Below, one piece after another: positions 17,083-26,870 of a DNA stretch of 50,088 bases (the first letter of the stretch is position 1; the number at the start of each line of letters is the position of its first letter). The position numbers and the translations under genes were made by a program. The stretch is taken from contig JALGPX010000068.1 of the NCBI GenBank assembly GCA_023515795.1, positions 7,010-57,097 of the forward strand, in the 5' to 3' direction. This DNA is from Amoeboaphelidium occidentale. Taxonomy: Eukaryota > Aphelidiomycota > Aphelidea. The notes under the pieces are model-generated. The model saw only the letters and a program-made list of their open reading frames with translations, ran no database searches and was not told the DNA's origin.

Positions 17083-20000
17083 ATGTCTGAGCAAATCAAT
17101 GAAGCTAATGTTACTAAGGCAACGGATGTTGCAAATGAAGGGGGAAATACTGGGCAAGTTAAGCAAGAGCAGGAGAAGCCTAATGGCTTGTCTATTGTAA
17201 GTATTCCGAGACGATAAAGTCACTGACCTCTTAGGACGAGCATATGATGCCTCTTGATGCTGTATGCAGCCGCTTGGACGTGGCAGTTGATACTAAGGAT
17301 CCTCTTCAGTCTAAAGGACTTAACAGTGCTTTGGTCCAGCAAAGACTAGAAACATATGGTCCTAACATGATGACTCCACCCAAAGAAGTTCCACTTATCC
17401 TTCGCTATTTCATATGTCTGGCAAATTTGTTCAATATTCTTCTTATTGTGGCTGGTATCTTGTGTTTTATCTTGGCTGGGATCTCTGGGGATAATGTAAA
17501 TTCGATTGTTGGTGCAGTCCTTGTAGGTGTTGCATTGATTAATGCATTAATTGAGTTTGTGCAAGAGATCAAGTCTCACAGTATTCTCAAGTCGTTCATG
17601 GATATGGTCCCTCGTAACTGTATGGTTGTGCGCGAATCAAAGTTGGTTTCTATCCCAGCAGCCGATCTTGTTCCTGGTGACGTTGTATTTTGTCGTATGG
17701 GTGATAAGATGCCAGCTGACATTCGTGTATTCTGGAGTTCTGAGTTTAAGGTTGACAATTCTTCTCTGACCGGAGAGTCTGATCCTCAAGAACGTGGTCC
17801 TGCGAATGAACATAAGAATCCTTTGGAAGCAACGAACTTGGCGTTCAATGGTTCTCTAATTGTTAATGGTGAAGCTTATGGCATTGTCATTAAAACTGGT
17901 GATAAAACTGTCCTCGGTCAGATTGCTAACATGGCCAGTTCTGAAGAAAAGCGCGTTAGTCCTTTAACAGTTGAAATCGAACATTTTGTTAAAGTGATTT
18001 CTGGTGTTGCTATGGTATTCGCTTTCACTTTCTTTGGTGTTGGATGGTCACGTATTAGTTCCTCTTTGGGTACTAATGATGTAACTCTTATTTTGTCTCG
18101 CGATTTTCAGTTTGCTATTGGTATGTTCGTTTCCTTTGTCCCTGAAGGTTTGCCTGCAACTGTTACTACTCTACTTTCTATTGCTGCAAAGAGAATGGCA
18201 AGCAGAAACGTTCTAGTCAAAGATTTGAAGGGTGTTGAAACGCTTGGTGCAATCACTTGTTTGGCTACTGATAAGACCGGTACATTGACTCGTAATCAAA
18301 TGACTGTTACTTATGTTTGGAGTGGAAATAATTTGTACGATGCATATGATCAGAAAGCTCAAAAGGACGGATCAAAAGGCAAAGACTTGGATGGCGCTAT
18401 TGAAATGGAAAACGTGGCTCAGGAAGAGGAAAAGTATCCACCATTTGACATGAAAATCCCTGAACTGGAAACTATCGCAAACATTGCTTACTTGTGTTCA
18501 AAGGCCAAATTTGATCGTACAGATGTTCCTATTAAGCAGCGTGGAATTATTGCTGACGCTACTGAAACCGGACTTTTCTCTTTTGCTGCTAATAACATCA
18601 CAGACAGTGATGGCATAAGGGAAAAGTATCCTAAGGTGTTTGAAATTCCTTTCAACAGCTCCAACAAATGGGCTCTTTCTATCCACGAAAAGAAGCACGC
18701 AACTGGCGTTTACACTTTGTACATCAAGGGTGCACCTGAGCGTGTTTGGAAATTATGTACTTCTATTATGAAAGCTGGTGGTGATGTTGAGCCTGTTAGC
18801 GATTCTCATCGTGAAGCATTTACCAAAGCTTACGAATTGATGGCTTCGAAAGGTCATCGTGTTATTGGTTGCGCTAAATTGGAGTTGAGTGCAGAGCAGT
18901 TTCCTGAAGGTTACGTTTTCAAGAAAGACGAGAAGGAAGCCAAGAAAATCATTGGCAACGGCGGTGTTTATCCAAAGACCGATTACGTCTTTTGCGGTTT
19001 AGTCAGTTTGGAAGATCCACCTAAACACGGAGTTCGTGAAGCAATCGGGAAATGTCGTCAAGCTGGTGTTAAAGTAATGATGGTAACTGGTGATCATCCT
19101 CTAACAGCTGAGGCTATTGGACGCAAGATCAACCTTGTCTTACAAGAGACCAAAGAAATGATCGCTAAACGCACCAAGAGACCACTTAACTCTATTCAAG
19201 AACACGAGTATAATGCTGTTGTTATTCATGGAGAACAAATTGATGGATTATCTGAAGAGGATTGGGAAAGAATTCTAAGCAAGGAAGAAATTATTTTCGC
19301 TAGAACAAGTCCAAAACACAAGCTCCAGATTGTTAAGAGATGTCAAGCCCGGGGTCACATTGTCGGGGTCACGGGTGATGGTGTAAACGATTCACCTGCT
19401 TTGAAGAAGGCTGACCTGGGTATTGCGATGAATATCAGTGGCTCTGATGTCAGTAAAGAGGCTGCAGAAATGATTTTACTTGATGATAATTTTGCTTCCA
19501 CTGTTGCTGGTATTTCTGAAGGTCGTTTGATTTTCCAAAACTTGAAGAAGAGTATTCGTTACACTATTTGCCACACAGTTCCTCAAGTTATGGCCAACTT
19601 GCTTTACATTGTTGTTCCAATGCCTCTTCCTCTTAACGCTCTCCAGATTATCGTGGTTGATCTTGGCTTTGAAATGTTTATGGCTTTGGCTTATGCCTTT
19701 GAAGGACCTGAAGTTCCAGGTGCTTTAATGACAAAACTTCCCCGTAAACCTGTAACTCAAGGCTCCATTGATCTATTGATGAGAGAACGTGCTTTGGAGG
19801 AGAAACGTGTTACTGAAATTAAAAACTCAATGGGTCTTAACGATGACACAGAAAATGTAGGTGAGCAAAACAATGGTCAAGTGTTACCAAAAGACGCTCC
19901 ACTTTCTTTGAGAATTCGTTATCATCTTGCTAGCATTGCTTATTGGTTCAAATCTTGGGGAGATAGCGAAGCATGGGCTGTTGCTAGAGCTCCTCGTCAA

Positions 20001-20552
20001 GAAGAAATTCTTGTCGATAATGATGTTCTTTCTTATGCATACTTGGAAATTGGTGTTCTTGAAGCTGTGGGCTGTTTCTTGGCGTACTTTCATGTTTGGT
20101 CCGTCAATGGATACACTCCAGCACAAGTTGTTCAGTCTGCTAGTGATTCAACTTTGCAGGCAACAGGATCTTATCAGCAGATTGTCAGTCAAGCACAATC
20201 AGCATACTATTTCGGTTTGATGATTCAACAATTATTCAACCATTTTGTTTGCAAAGGAAGCGGAAGATTACCTTTCGGCATGTTTGTGTTGAAAAATAAG
20301 TACACATGGGCCGGATTGGTTTGCGCTGTTCTACTTGCATCTTTCATTGTGTATGTTCCTGGTGTCCAGTTTGCATTCGGAACTGCAGCATTGAACCCTA
20401 TGTTCTGGTCTTTCCCATTACTGATGGGCGTGTTTATCTTGTTCTATGGTTCAATGAGAGTCTTGATCATGAACAGATTCAAGCCAAGCAATCCAAACAT
20501 GGCTTTGCCTTTGGACTTGCATCCTACGAGATTCTCTACTCGCAGCAAATAA
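17083..20552 (+). CDS. Type IIC (Na+/K+-ATPase-like) P-type ATPase
   Basis: A 38-codon first exon (17083-17196), a 38-bp intron and a long second exon from 17235 give 1143 residues. P-type landmarks appear in order: LTGES (about 217), the membrane motif VPEGLPATVTTLLSIAAKRM, phosphorylated Asp384 in DKTGTLT, the nucleotide-binding KGAPERVW, and TGDGVNDSPAL (about 753). The VPEGL-ATVT-AKRM segment and overall length match Na+/K+- or H+/K+-pump alpha subunits rather than ENA (IID) or SERCA. The N-terminus is short and acidic. About ten membrane segments are expected, at the plasma membrane. IIC pumps are known from animals, protists and some early-branching fungi. No beta-subunit gene is seen nearby. 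Codon usage looks biased, as for a highly expressed gene. Confidence 0.93.
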
Positions 20553-20581
20553 TTTATTCGAAGAATAATAAAGCACCAAAG

Positions 20582-21850
20582 TTATTTTAAACAAGATGTT
20601 GCTAGCGATTTTACTTCTTCAAAATCAAGATTAAGATTATTCATTCTAGAGTATTCTTCCAAGAAATTAAGATCTTCAGATGATATACTAAATCCAGCTC
20701 GTAATACGACTTCTTTTGTAATTTTTCCAGACAGGGATATCATGGTATTGTGGATGTTTCGGTTTAAAATTTGAAAGTATTCCAGAATTCTCTGTGATGC
20801 GATTCTTCGGGCATCCAGAGCAGTACTAGTGATGGGGGCAACCTTGTTTTTCTTCGTGAACATTCGACTAGGAGGAAATGTAGGTTTACTTAAGCCCAAG
20901 TCTGAAATAGTCTCCATCAACAGCCTATAACTCTTCCGATCTGTCTTTAATAATTTGAATGGTTTGCTTGATGTCTGAGCAATAGTGCGAGTCTTGCGAT
21001 ATACTACAAGATCGAATGCTTTCTCATTCTTAGCCATAATCGCATCAGTTGTGCTTGCAATAAGACCGCGATAACTTTGAATATTTGCAACATCAGGAAG
21101 ACAAGTAAGGAACTCTAGGCGTTTGTCTTTGGCGTTTGAAGTGGGGATATTTAGCGAACCCAGATTAAAGAATGTGTAGCAATCTCTGCATGTATCCAAC
21201 ACTGAGGAATCCGCAATGACCAAGATCTTTCTTCTCAAAAGACTGTACTTCCATATCGTCATGATCTGTAGTCCGTAATGCATTATCGAAGATGCGCAGT
21301 CAAAATCGCGAGCAATATCCATTGTATCAGCTGGTTTTATAGATCTCGAGATGCTCGATTTGCTACATCGTATGAAGTATTCATCCAATAGCTTCGGGTA
21401 AAGAAACGGGTGCTTGATGATTAGATTAGTCATGTAGTGTAGCCACGGTTTGTGTAGAAGTAAGCCTTCCAAGTGAGAACTCAGTATTCCAACTGAAACC
21501 ATTACTGCACCTCTCTGTTTCGCATGCCTTTCATGATCAACGTTTATCCGATATGCTCCTATACCGAAGAATTCGCGGAATCTAAAGAGAACAGTGTCGT
21601 AATCGTGTTCATGACTTCCGCTTGGAAATAGCTTGTACTCAATGTTAGATCCCACAAGATCAATGTCTCCAACAGAGGTTTCAATAATGTAACCCACACT
21701 GATATCAAACTTTCCCACTATAATGGACCGTATAGGTGCAACATTATCAAAGTTTGAAGACTTCAATGTAATATCTGACGAGTTAATGATGGAAGATGCT
21801 TGTTCTACCATGAAAACAATTGCGCTATAAATAGCAACTAAGGATTTCAT
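20582..21850 (-). CDS. DENND11: DENN-domain protein, DENND11/LCHN-like
   Basis: 422 residues, intronless. The N-terminal part has the uDENN-like strand AIVFMVEQASSI and the motif RGAVMVSVGILSSHLEGLL. The middle has the family's best-kept block, LQIMTIWKYSLLRRKILVIA, followed by CRDCYTFFNLGSLNIP and YRGLIASTTDAIMAKNEKAFD, which align in order with animal LCHN. DENN proteins usually act as guanine-nucleotide exchange factors for Rab GTPases in membrane traffic. The activity of LCHN itself is little defined. The ATG (21850) is only three bases after the RTT106 stop on the same strand, so the two may share a transcript. Family assignment is fairly sure. Confidence 0.78.
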   Translation of the reverse strand: MKSLVAIYSAIVFMVEQASSIINSSDITLKSSNFDNVAPIRSIIVGKFDISVGYIIETSVGDIDLVGSNIEYKLFPSGSHEHDYDTVLFRFREFFGIGAYRINVDHERHAKQRGAVMVSVGILSSHLEGLLLHKPWLHYMTNLIIKHPFLYPKLLDEYFIRCSKSSISRSIKPADTMDIARDFDCASSIMHYGLQIMTIWKYSLLRRKILVIADSSVLDTCRDCYTFFNLGSLNIPTSNAKDKRLEFLTCLPDVANIQSYRGLIASTTDAIMAKNEKAFDLVVYRKTRTIAQTSSKPFKLLKTDRKSYRLLMETISDLGLSKPTFPPSRMFTKKNKVAPITSTALDARRIASQRILEYFQILNRNIHNTMISLSGKITKEVVLRAGFSISSEDLNFLEEYSRMNNLNLDFEEVKSLATSCLK

Positions 21851-21853
21851 TCT

Positions 21854-23041
21854 TTATTCTTCGTCCTCGGATTCTTCTACTTCAATTTCATTTTCATCAG
21901 AACCATCGCTACTGTCATAAGAAGTGTCAGAATTACTGCTTTCATGACCTGCTTCATAGTCATCATCATCAGATTCATCAGACATATCAGCAATATCGTC
22001 CAATGTCAAAACTTCTTTATGCTCCTTCTTAGAACCTGACGCTTGATCATTATTAAGATCCAAACTAACTGCTTCTTTAAGAACAGACTGCCCGCCAACT
22101 TTCAAACCCTTAGCCTTTCTTGATTTAAAATAGTCCAGCATTACTTCAAACTCTTTCGTTTCAATCATTTCAAAACTGTAAGCTTGCAGTTTATCAGTAC
22201 CTCCTTTTATACATTCAATAGAAATATCAAACGTACGCGTAAGAACACAAAGAAAATCACATGAAACAATATCTTTCAGATTGACAATGAACATCGGTCT
22301 TTTGAACCCAATAAAGATAAACTGATCAAAGAAATACATGTAGAAATCTTTGGCCTTCATTTTACATGGCGCATATAACAAGTTCGGGTCCATTCTCGAC
22401 TTGAAAATTCTTGCAGATGACTCCATAACGTCAATTCTGACTGCTTGTAACAATTTAAACAACAACGCGCGGTTGCTTCCTGTGTTCGGTGCACATTTAG
22501 CCTGATATAAAGGATCGAACCAAGATATTTTGAACTGTGGGCTCTTGTCCGGAATGTTTAGCTGATACATTTCGCCATCATACTCAAAGACCACGGAGTA
22601 GAATTCGGTGCTCTTCTCAGGAGTCTGTAGAAATAGAACTCTTCTTATTTTCTGAATATCCAGGTGAGCTAGAATGGCCTTCTTTGAACCATCAGGAAGT
22701 GTTCTGATCCCAAAGTTTGTCGCACCTTCCTTCTCTTCAGCTAATACCTCAATAGAGTCAGTAAACACAGCTAAATCCGCCTTCTTTCTGGGGAACTGAA
22801 AACTAAGAGCATCAACTACACAAATCACAGATCCGTTCTGTTTTGCAGGGGATTGTGTGTGTTGTTCGAGCTTGCGCTTCTTTGCATCCAACTGTGTGCC
22901 AACTTGTGGTAATGACAATAAAATAGTTTCCAAGTAAGACTTTGACGGCGGGTATTCAACTAAAAGTTGTTCAATGGCTTTTACTGCATCTTCATTAAGA
23001 CCTTTGTTGCTCACCAAATCTTGAAACGACGCAGTAGTCAT
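21854..23041 (-). CDS. RTT106: Histone chaperone Rtt106
   Basis: 395 residues, intronless. A helical N-terminal segment (about 1-65) corresponds to the Rtt106 dimerisation region. The tandem PH-like domains of the Rtt106/Pob3 group occupy about 70-320 (VVDALSFQFPRKKADLAVF, YSVVFEYDGEMYQLNIPD, MKAKDFYMYFFDQFIFIGF, IVSCDFLCVLTRTFDISIE). A long acidic tail (DDIADMSDESDDDDYEAG and on) fits a histone-binding chaperone. Rtt106 deposits H3-H4 acetylated at H3K56 during replication and heterochromatin formation. Its family is largely fungal, supporting the taxonomic call. FACT subunit Pob3 is the main alternative, but that protein has an extra N-terminal domain not present here. Confidence 0.88.
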   Translation of the reverse strand: MTTASFQDLVSNKGLNEDAVKAIEQLLVEYPPSKSYLETILLSLPQVGTQLDAKKRKLEQHTQSPAKQNGSVICVVDALSFQFPRKKADLAVFTDSIEVLAEEKEGATNFGIRTLPDGSKKAILAHLDIQKIRRVLFLQTPEKSTEFYSVVFEYDGEMYQLNIPDKSPQFKISWFDPLYQAKCAPNTGSNRALLFKLLQAVRIDVMESSARIFKSRMDPNLLYAPCKMKAKDFYMYFFDQFIFIGFKRPMFIVNLKDIVSCDFLCVLTRTFDISIECIKGGTDKLQAYSFEMIETKEFEVMLDYFKSRKAKGLKVGGQSVLKEAVSLDLNNDQASGSKKEHKEVLTLDDIADMSDESDDDDYEAGHESSNSDTSYDSSDGSDENEIEVEESEDEE

Positions 23042-23454
23042 GCTAAAGAAGAAGCGAACTTCGATGTTTCAAGTGAAACTTTGAACGTTAAAATATGTAT
23101 GCGCAAAAAGCAAGACATGAAACAGAGCTTATGTGCGGTTATCAGAGTCGCCTGATCTAGAATGCTAAATAATGTGTGGGTCAGAGAGCATCAATTATAG
23201 GATCTTTACAGCTCTTTAGTTTGTTCTTGAATAATGAACTCAAACTTCGTTTATCACGCTACAACAAAGCTCTTGGATATTACGCTTGAGTCAATGCTAA
23301 GGGTTCACGGGGATAGCCCGCATGCCTAATTTTGACATGTTTGACAGCGATCGCCGCTTGCAAAACAGCGTACGCACCGAGAATCGACTAACAAACTTCT
23401 GAAAATCTGAACCTAATTTTGTTTCAACTTTGAATTGGCCTGTCCTTAAACAAA
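23042..23454. other. 413-base intergenic region between RTT106 and the microexon gene
   Basis: No convincing open frame or structured RNA. It must contain the divergent promoters of RTT106 and the secreted protein at 23455. A TGAGTCA (AP-1/Gcn4-type) site lies at 23287-23293, within a 12-base word (23285-23296) that recurs exactly at 26618-26629. A GCGATCGC palindrome lies at 23347-23354. Confidence 0.4.
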
Positions 23455-26014
23455 ATGGCCATATTGCTTTCCTTTAGTTGGGCAACTCTGTTGTCGTTGC
23501 TTGTCGTTGGTATTGCAGTCTTCTACCAAGTTTCGAACCACGAAGAGCCTCTTGCAAATGAAAGAGAAAGAAGAGCTGCAGCGACTTGCATTCAGGATAA
23601 TTTTGCTGTTGGTCCGACCACCTTCATCTCGATGGGTTTGACAAGAAATGACTTCGGTTGGCAGATCGGGTAATAGCATTTGGCTGGCTCTTTACTGATT
23701 CGTTTTATAGGCCAATTGGAAATGGTCAAACTTACACTAACTTCTTGTACGCTGAAGCTAAAGATGTTGGTTCCTGGAATTCTGTGTGTTTAACTTTTAG
23801 AATGATCTAAACAGAGGCAAACGTTTGGGTGTTGTCACTGTTAGATACAACGCTCCGGATTTCAGCGTCACAATCGAGGCATACGATGATTACATCAGAG
23901 ATTCCACCTACTATGTTGGAGTCACCCCAGTGAATGATCACAGACCGAGCAAGTGGACTTGCTTAAAGAATCAAAAGGAGTGTGAACAGAATTTCTCCCC
24001 AAGAACAAGAACTGTAGTCCACAGAAACACAGGCTTCACAGGGGCTCCTGTCTATGTTGCCGTGCATGCACATACGGTTAGTACATGTGGCTTCAATCCT
24101 CCACCTATTCCTCGTAAGTTTGAAACACTTAAGTATCTAATTATTAGCTCCACCACCTCCTCCTCGTAAGCCTTGCTAGTACAGCCATCTAATAACTAGC
24201 TCCTCCTCCACCGCCGCCTCCTCCACCGCCACCACCATGCCCTCCTCCACCTGCGTGTCCACCTCCGCCAACTTGCCCACCTCCTGCTCCTCCATGTCCT
24301 CCAATTCGTAAGTTTTTACTTTTGTGTTAACTTCTAGCACCTCCACCACCACCATGTCCAAAGTGTCCGACATGCCCACCACCACGTTAGTTTCGCCTGG
24401 TGTTTTAACATGTAGCTCCGCCTCCACCTCCATGCCCAACATGTCCTCCACCTCCTCCACCAAGTAAGTTTGTTTTGAAACTCGATTGATCTTTAGTTCC
24501 TTGTCCACCACCACGTACTACTTTGGTTTGATCTTTCAAAAACTAATGTTTAGCTCCACCACCACCGCCAGTTAAATGTCCACCACCACGTAAAATTGGA
24601 TCGAGAAATTGAATCTTATAATTTAGCTCCACCGCCACCACCACCTCCGCCATGTCCAGTACCACGTAAGTTCAAATTTTCACGCTAACTTCCTAGCTCC
24701 TCCACCGCCACCTGTTAAATGCCCACCGCCACGTAAAATTGGATCGAGAAATTGAATCTTATAATTTAGCTCCACCGCCACCACCACCTCCGCCATGTCC
24801 AGTACCACGTAAGTTCAAATTTTCACGCTAACTTCCTAGCTCCTCCACCACCACCTGTTAAATGCCCACCGCCACGTAAATTGACATAACAGGTTGAGAC
24901 TTATCCTGTAGCACCTCCGCCGCCGCCGCCTCCTCCTTGCCCTCCACCACGTAATTTCCTCTGATAATATTAACCTTCTAGCTCCTCCACCACCGCCTGT
25001 TAAATGCCCACCGCCACGTAAAGTCCCAAGGGAAATTTGAAACTGATTTTTTAGCTCCACCTCCACCAACGCCTCCTCCTCCAAAATGTCCACCTCCACG
25101 TAAGTTTCTTTTTGAATGCTCATGTTGTAGCTCCGCCACCACCTCCACCTAAATGTCCACCTCCTCGTAAGAGTTTGTTTTAGTGTTTAACGCTTTAGCT
25201 CCTCCATCTACATGTATTGATGTTGGTGTTCTTAAAGGATGGAATGTGTACTTATGGTAAGTACTTTTTGCTATACTCATTCTTCAGGGGAGATTACACT
25301 GGAAACCCAACGTCTGATATCCAAGGAAAGGCTGCAGTTGGCGGTTCCGCATCATTTGGAGCAGGGTTCTCTATTGGTGAGTTAGAAGTTGTTGACCCTC
25401 CTTGCTCAGATTATAACCTTATTGTTGGAAAGAAGTTGACCTGGACCAGCGGTGATGCTTTCTTTGGCGATGTTATTGCTGCCGATACAACGTCAACTAT
25501 TGGATCCGGCATTATTCGCAATGGCTGCCAGTTCACTAAGGGCCCAAGTCCAATTAATTTCAATGCTGGAAAAACAGCTATGGAAAACTTGTGTTCAAGA
25601 CTCTCGGCTAATGCTCCAACTGCGCGTGTTTCAATTGACGATGGTGGCAACCTAGACATAGTATTAAGTGGCAGAAACACCGTTGAGTACATCGAGGTTC
25701 CTGACTGGTCACGAGTTTACTTCATCAGGCCACCACAAAATTACGTTTCTGGCGCTGTTCTGGTATTTAATTTGAAGGGAGCTTCTGTATCCATCTCAAA
25801 CATGAACATGGAAAGCTTGGCTAACATTCCAACTGTATTCACTGCTTGTGAAGCCACTTCCATCAGGATTCAATACGTCGCTGTAAGAGGTTCTGTTCTC
25901 GCTCCAAAGGCAGAAGCAATCAATGCACAAGGTGTTATCTGGGGATTCTTCTACGGAAAGAGACTTGATGGAAACATTCAGGTCAACTTGAATACTGTCA
26001 GAGATTGTATTTAA
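23455..26014 (+). CDS. Secreted choice-of-anchor A protein with a microexon-encoded Pro/Cys stalk
   Basis: Nineteen exons: 23455-23669, 23711-23765, 23801-24113, then 24148-24165, 24200-24307, 24338-24385, 24416-24463, 24497-24514, 24554-24589, 24627-24665, 24697-24732, 24770-24808, 24840-24875, 24912-24950, 24982-25017, 25055-25099, 25131-25166, 25199-25256 and 25288-26014. Introns are 30-41 bp and the product about 649 residues. Residues 1-25 form a signal peptide or anchor. A beta-rich domain follows (VVTVRYNAPDFSVTI, AVHAHTVSTCGF). Then come about 190 residues of Pro runs with spaced Cys, each exon adding units like PPPPPPVKCPPP. The C-terminal 250 residues begin with GWNVYLWGDYTGNPTSDIQG and KAAVGGSASFGAG, the hallmark of choice-of-anchor A (adhesin-like) domains. 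It is probably a cell-wall or matrix protein. The second intron could instead be only 17 bp (23784-23800). Confidence 0.78.
24554..25130 (+). repeat. Tandem exon-intron repeat, about 143 bp per unit, four units
   Basis: Each unit is a 36-nt exon (PPPPPPVKCPPP), an intron of 36-37 nt, a 39- or 45-nt exon (Pro run with one Cys) and a 31-nt intron. Units start at 24554, 24697, 24840 and 24982. A partial unit begins at 25131. In the first two units the 107 bases 24590-24696 and 24733-24839 are identical, introns included, while their leading 36-nt exons differ at six sites. All exons begin and end in phase 1. Confidence 0.9.
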
Positions 26015-26104
26015 AGAGCTTATTGTTGAAATCCACCAAAGGAATAAAACCGACTTTTTGAAACGAGCAGTGTTAGCTACTGAGAACCTGATATTGCTTT
26101 ATTT

Positions 26105-26479
26105 TCAATTTGCTTTTGCTGATGCCCCTTGAGCAGCAATAAGCCGTAAGTTTGAGTAGATTTGTGAAAGTTTCAACTGTTGAATTTGTACTTCCTTTCT
26201 GATTCTTGAATTCTCTTCTTGCAGGTTGTTCTGCTCAGTTTGAAGGTCGGAATTACGTTTTATCAAAAGATCCAGAATATCTTGAAGTTGCTTTGCGTTT
26301 CTCGGATGCTTTTTGCTTCGACCAGCCCGCTTACCCGAACTTTTGAGTGACTCTGTTGAATCAGGCCTAGAACGTTTTCTTGGATGTCGTTCCACGTGAT
26401 CGGTATTATCCTGCGCTTCCTCAAATTCAGAGGAACCGTCAGAGCTGTAATCGTCATCAGAATTATTGTCGTATGGCAT
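26105..26479 (-). CDS. Small basic/leucine-zipper-like coiled-coil protein
   Basis: 124 residues from ATG 26479. The longer open frame begins at a TTG. Residues 1-40 are acidic and Ser-rich (YDNNSDDDYSSDGSSEFEE). Then come two basic clusters (RHPRKRSRPD, GKRAGRSKKHPRNAK) and a coiled coil with Leu/Ile every seven residues over four heptads (DLLIKRNSDLQTEQNNLQEE and on). The arrangement resembles a bZIP, but the basic region lacks the family's Asn-x7-Arg signature. DNA binding is therefore only a possibility. It may instead be an oligomerising nuclear protein. It is convergent with the microexon gene (90 bases between stops). Two TGAGTCA sites lie upstream. Confidence 0.6.
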   Translation of the reverse strand: MPYDNNSDDDYSSDGSSEFEEAQDNTDHVERHPRKRSRPDSTESLKSSGKRAGRSKKHPRNAKQLQDILDLLIKRNSDLQTEQNNLQEENSRIRKEVQIQQLKLSQIYSNLRLIAAQGASAKAN

Positions 26480-26576
26480 TGCTGGCAATAAAGAGGGATA
26501 AGACGTTAATTGATGGTTTTTATCGTCCAGAAAGAATTATTGTGCGAAGTTTTGGGAACTTATGGTCGATTCATGT

Positions 26577-26626
26577 TGAGTCATAAATGACGAATCAAAA
26601 CTCACAATCTTACGCAACTTGAGTCA
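26577..26626. promoter_or_regulatory. Pair of TGAGTCA (AP-1/Gcn4-type) sites
   Basis: TGAGTCA occurs at 26577-26583 and 26620-26626, about 100-150 bases upstream of the zipper-like gene's ATG. This heptamer is the consensus for Gcn4/AP-1 bZIP factors. Two copies 43 bases apart are more than chance would usually give in so small a gap, but no function is shown. Confidence 0.3.
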
Positions 26627-26633
26627 ATGAGGG

Positions 26634-26858
26634 TCAGTTGAGCTCCGGAAAGAAGTCTATGCTAAAATTTAATGTTTTATCGGATTTCTCTTCAAGACTT
26701 TGTATCCGACCCTCAGAAGTCCGTAAACTTAAGCGATCGCATTTCGTCCCTTGCAGCAAGTTCCTCTTGCCCCATTCAAATATCATATAGGCACAAGTCA
26801 ACCTCTTGACATTTCGTAGCGCCACAATCAAATTTGAACCATCTAGAGTCCTTTGCAT
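26634..26858 (-). CDS. Possible small protein gene, unknown
   Basis: A 74-residue ATG-started frame (MQRTLDGSNLIVALRNVKRL and on) fills most of the gap upstream of WDR24, with no competing gene on it. Its ATG is 12 bases from the WDR24 ATG on the other strand. The peptide is mixed helix/strand in character and ends with DFFPELN. I do not recognise it. A frame of this length can arise by chance, so it is listed only as a candidate. Confidence 0.3.
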   Translation of the reverse strand: MQRTLDGSNLIVALRNVKRLTCAYMIFEWGKRNLLQGTKCDRLSLRTSEGRIQSLEEKSDKTLNFSIDFFPELN

Positions 26859-26870
26859 CCTTTTTTCGAC

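Noticed and set aside
24176-25123. Long Gly/Val/Glu- and Arg-rich open frames on the minus strand of the microexon array
   Set aside because: They are the antisense of Pro-coding repeats (CCN read backwards gives NGG) and have no independent support.
24148-25200. Regularly spaced repeats suggestive of a CRISPR-like array
   Set aside because: The repeats are Pro-codon exons with splice sites on both sides and vary in length. The organism is eukaryotic and no spacer logic is present.
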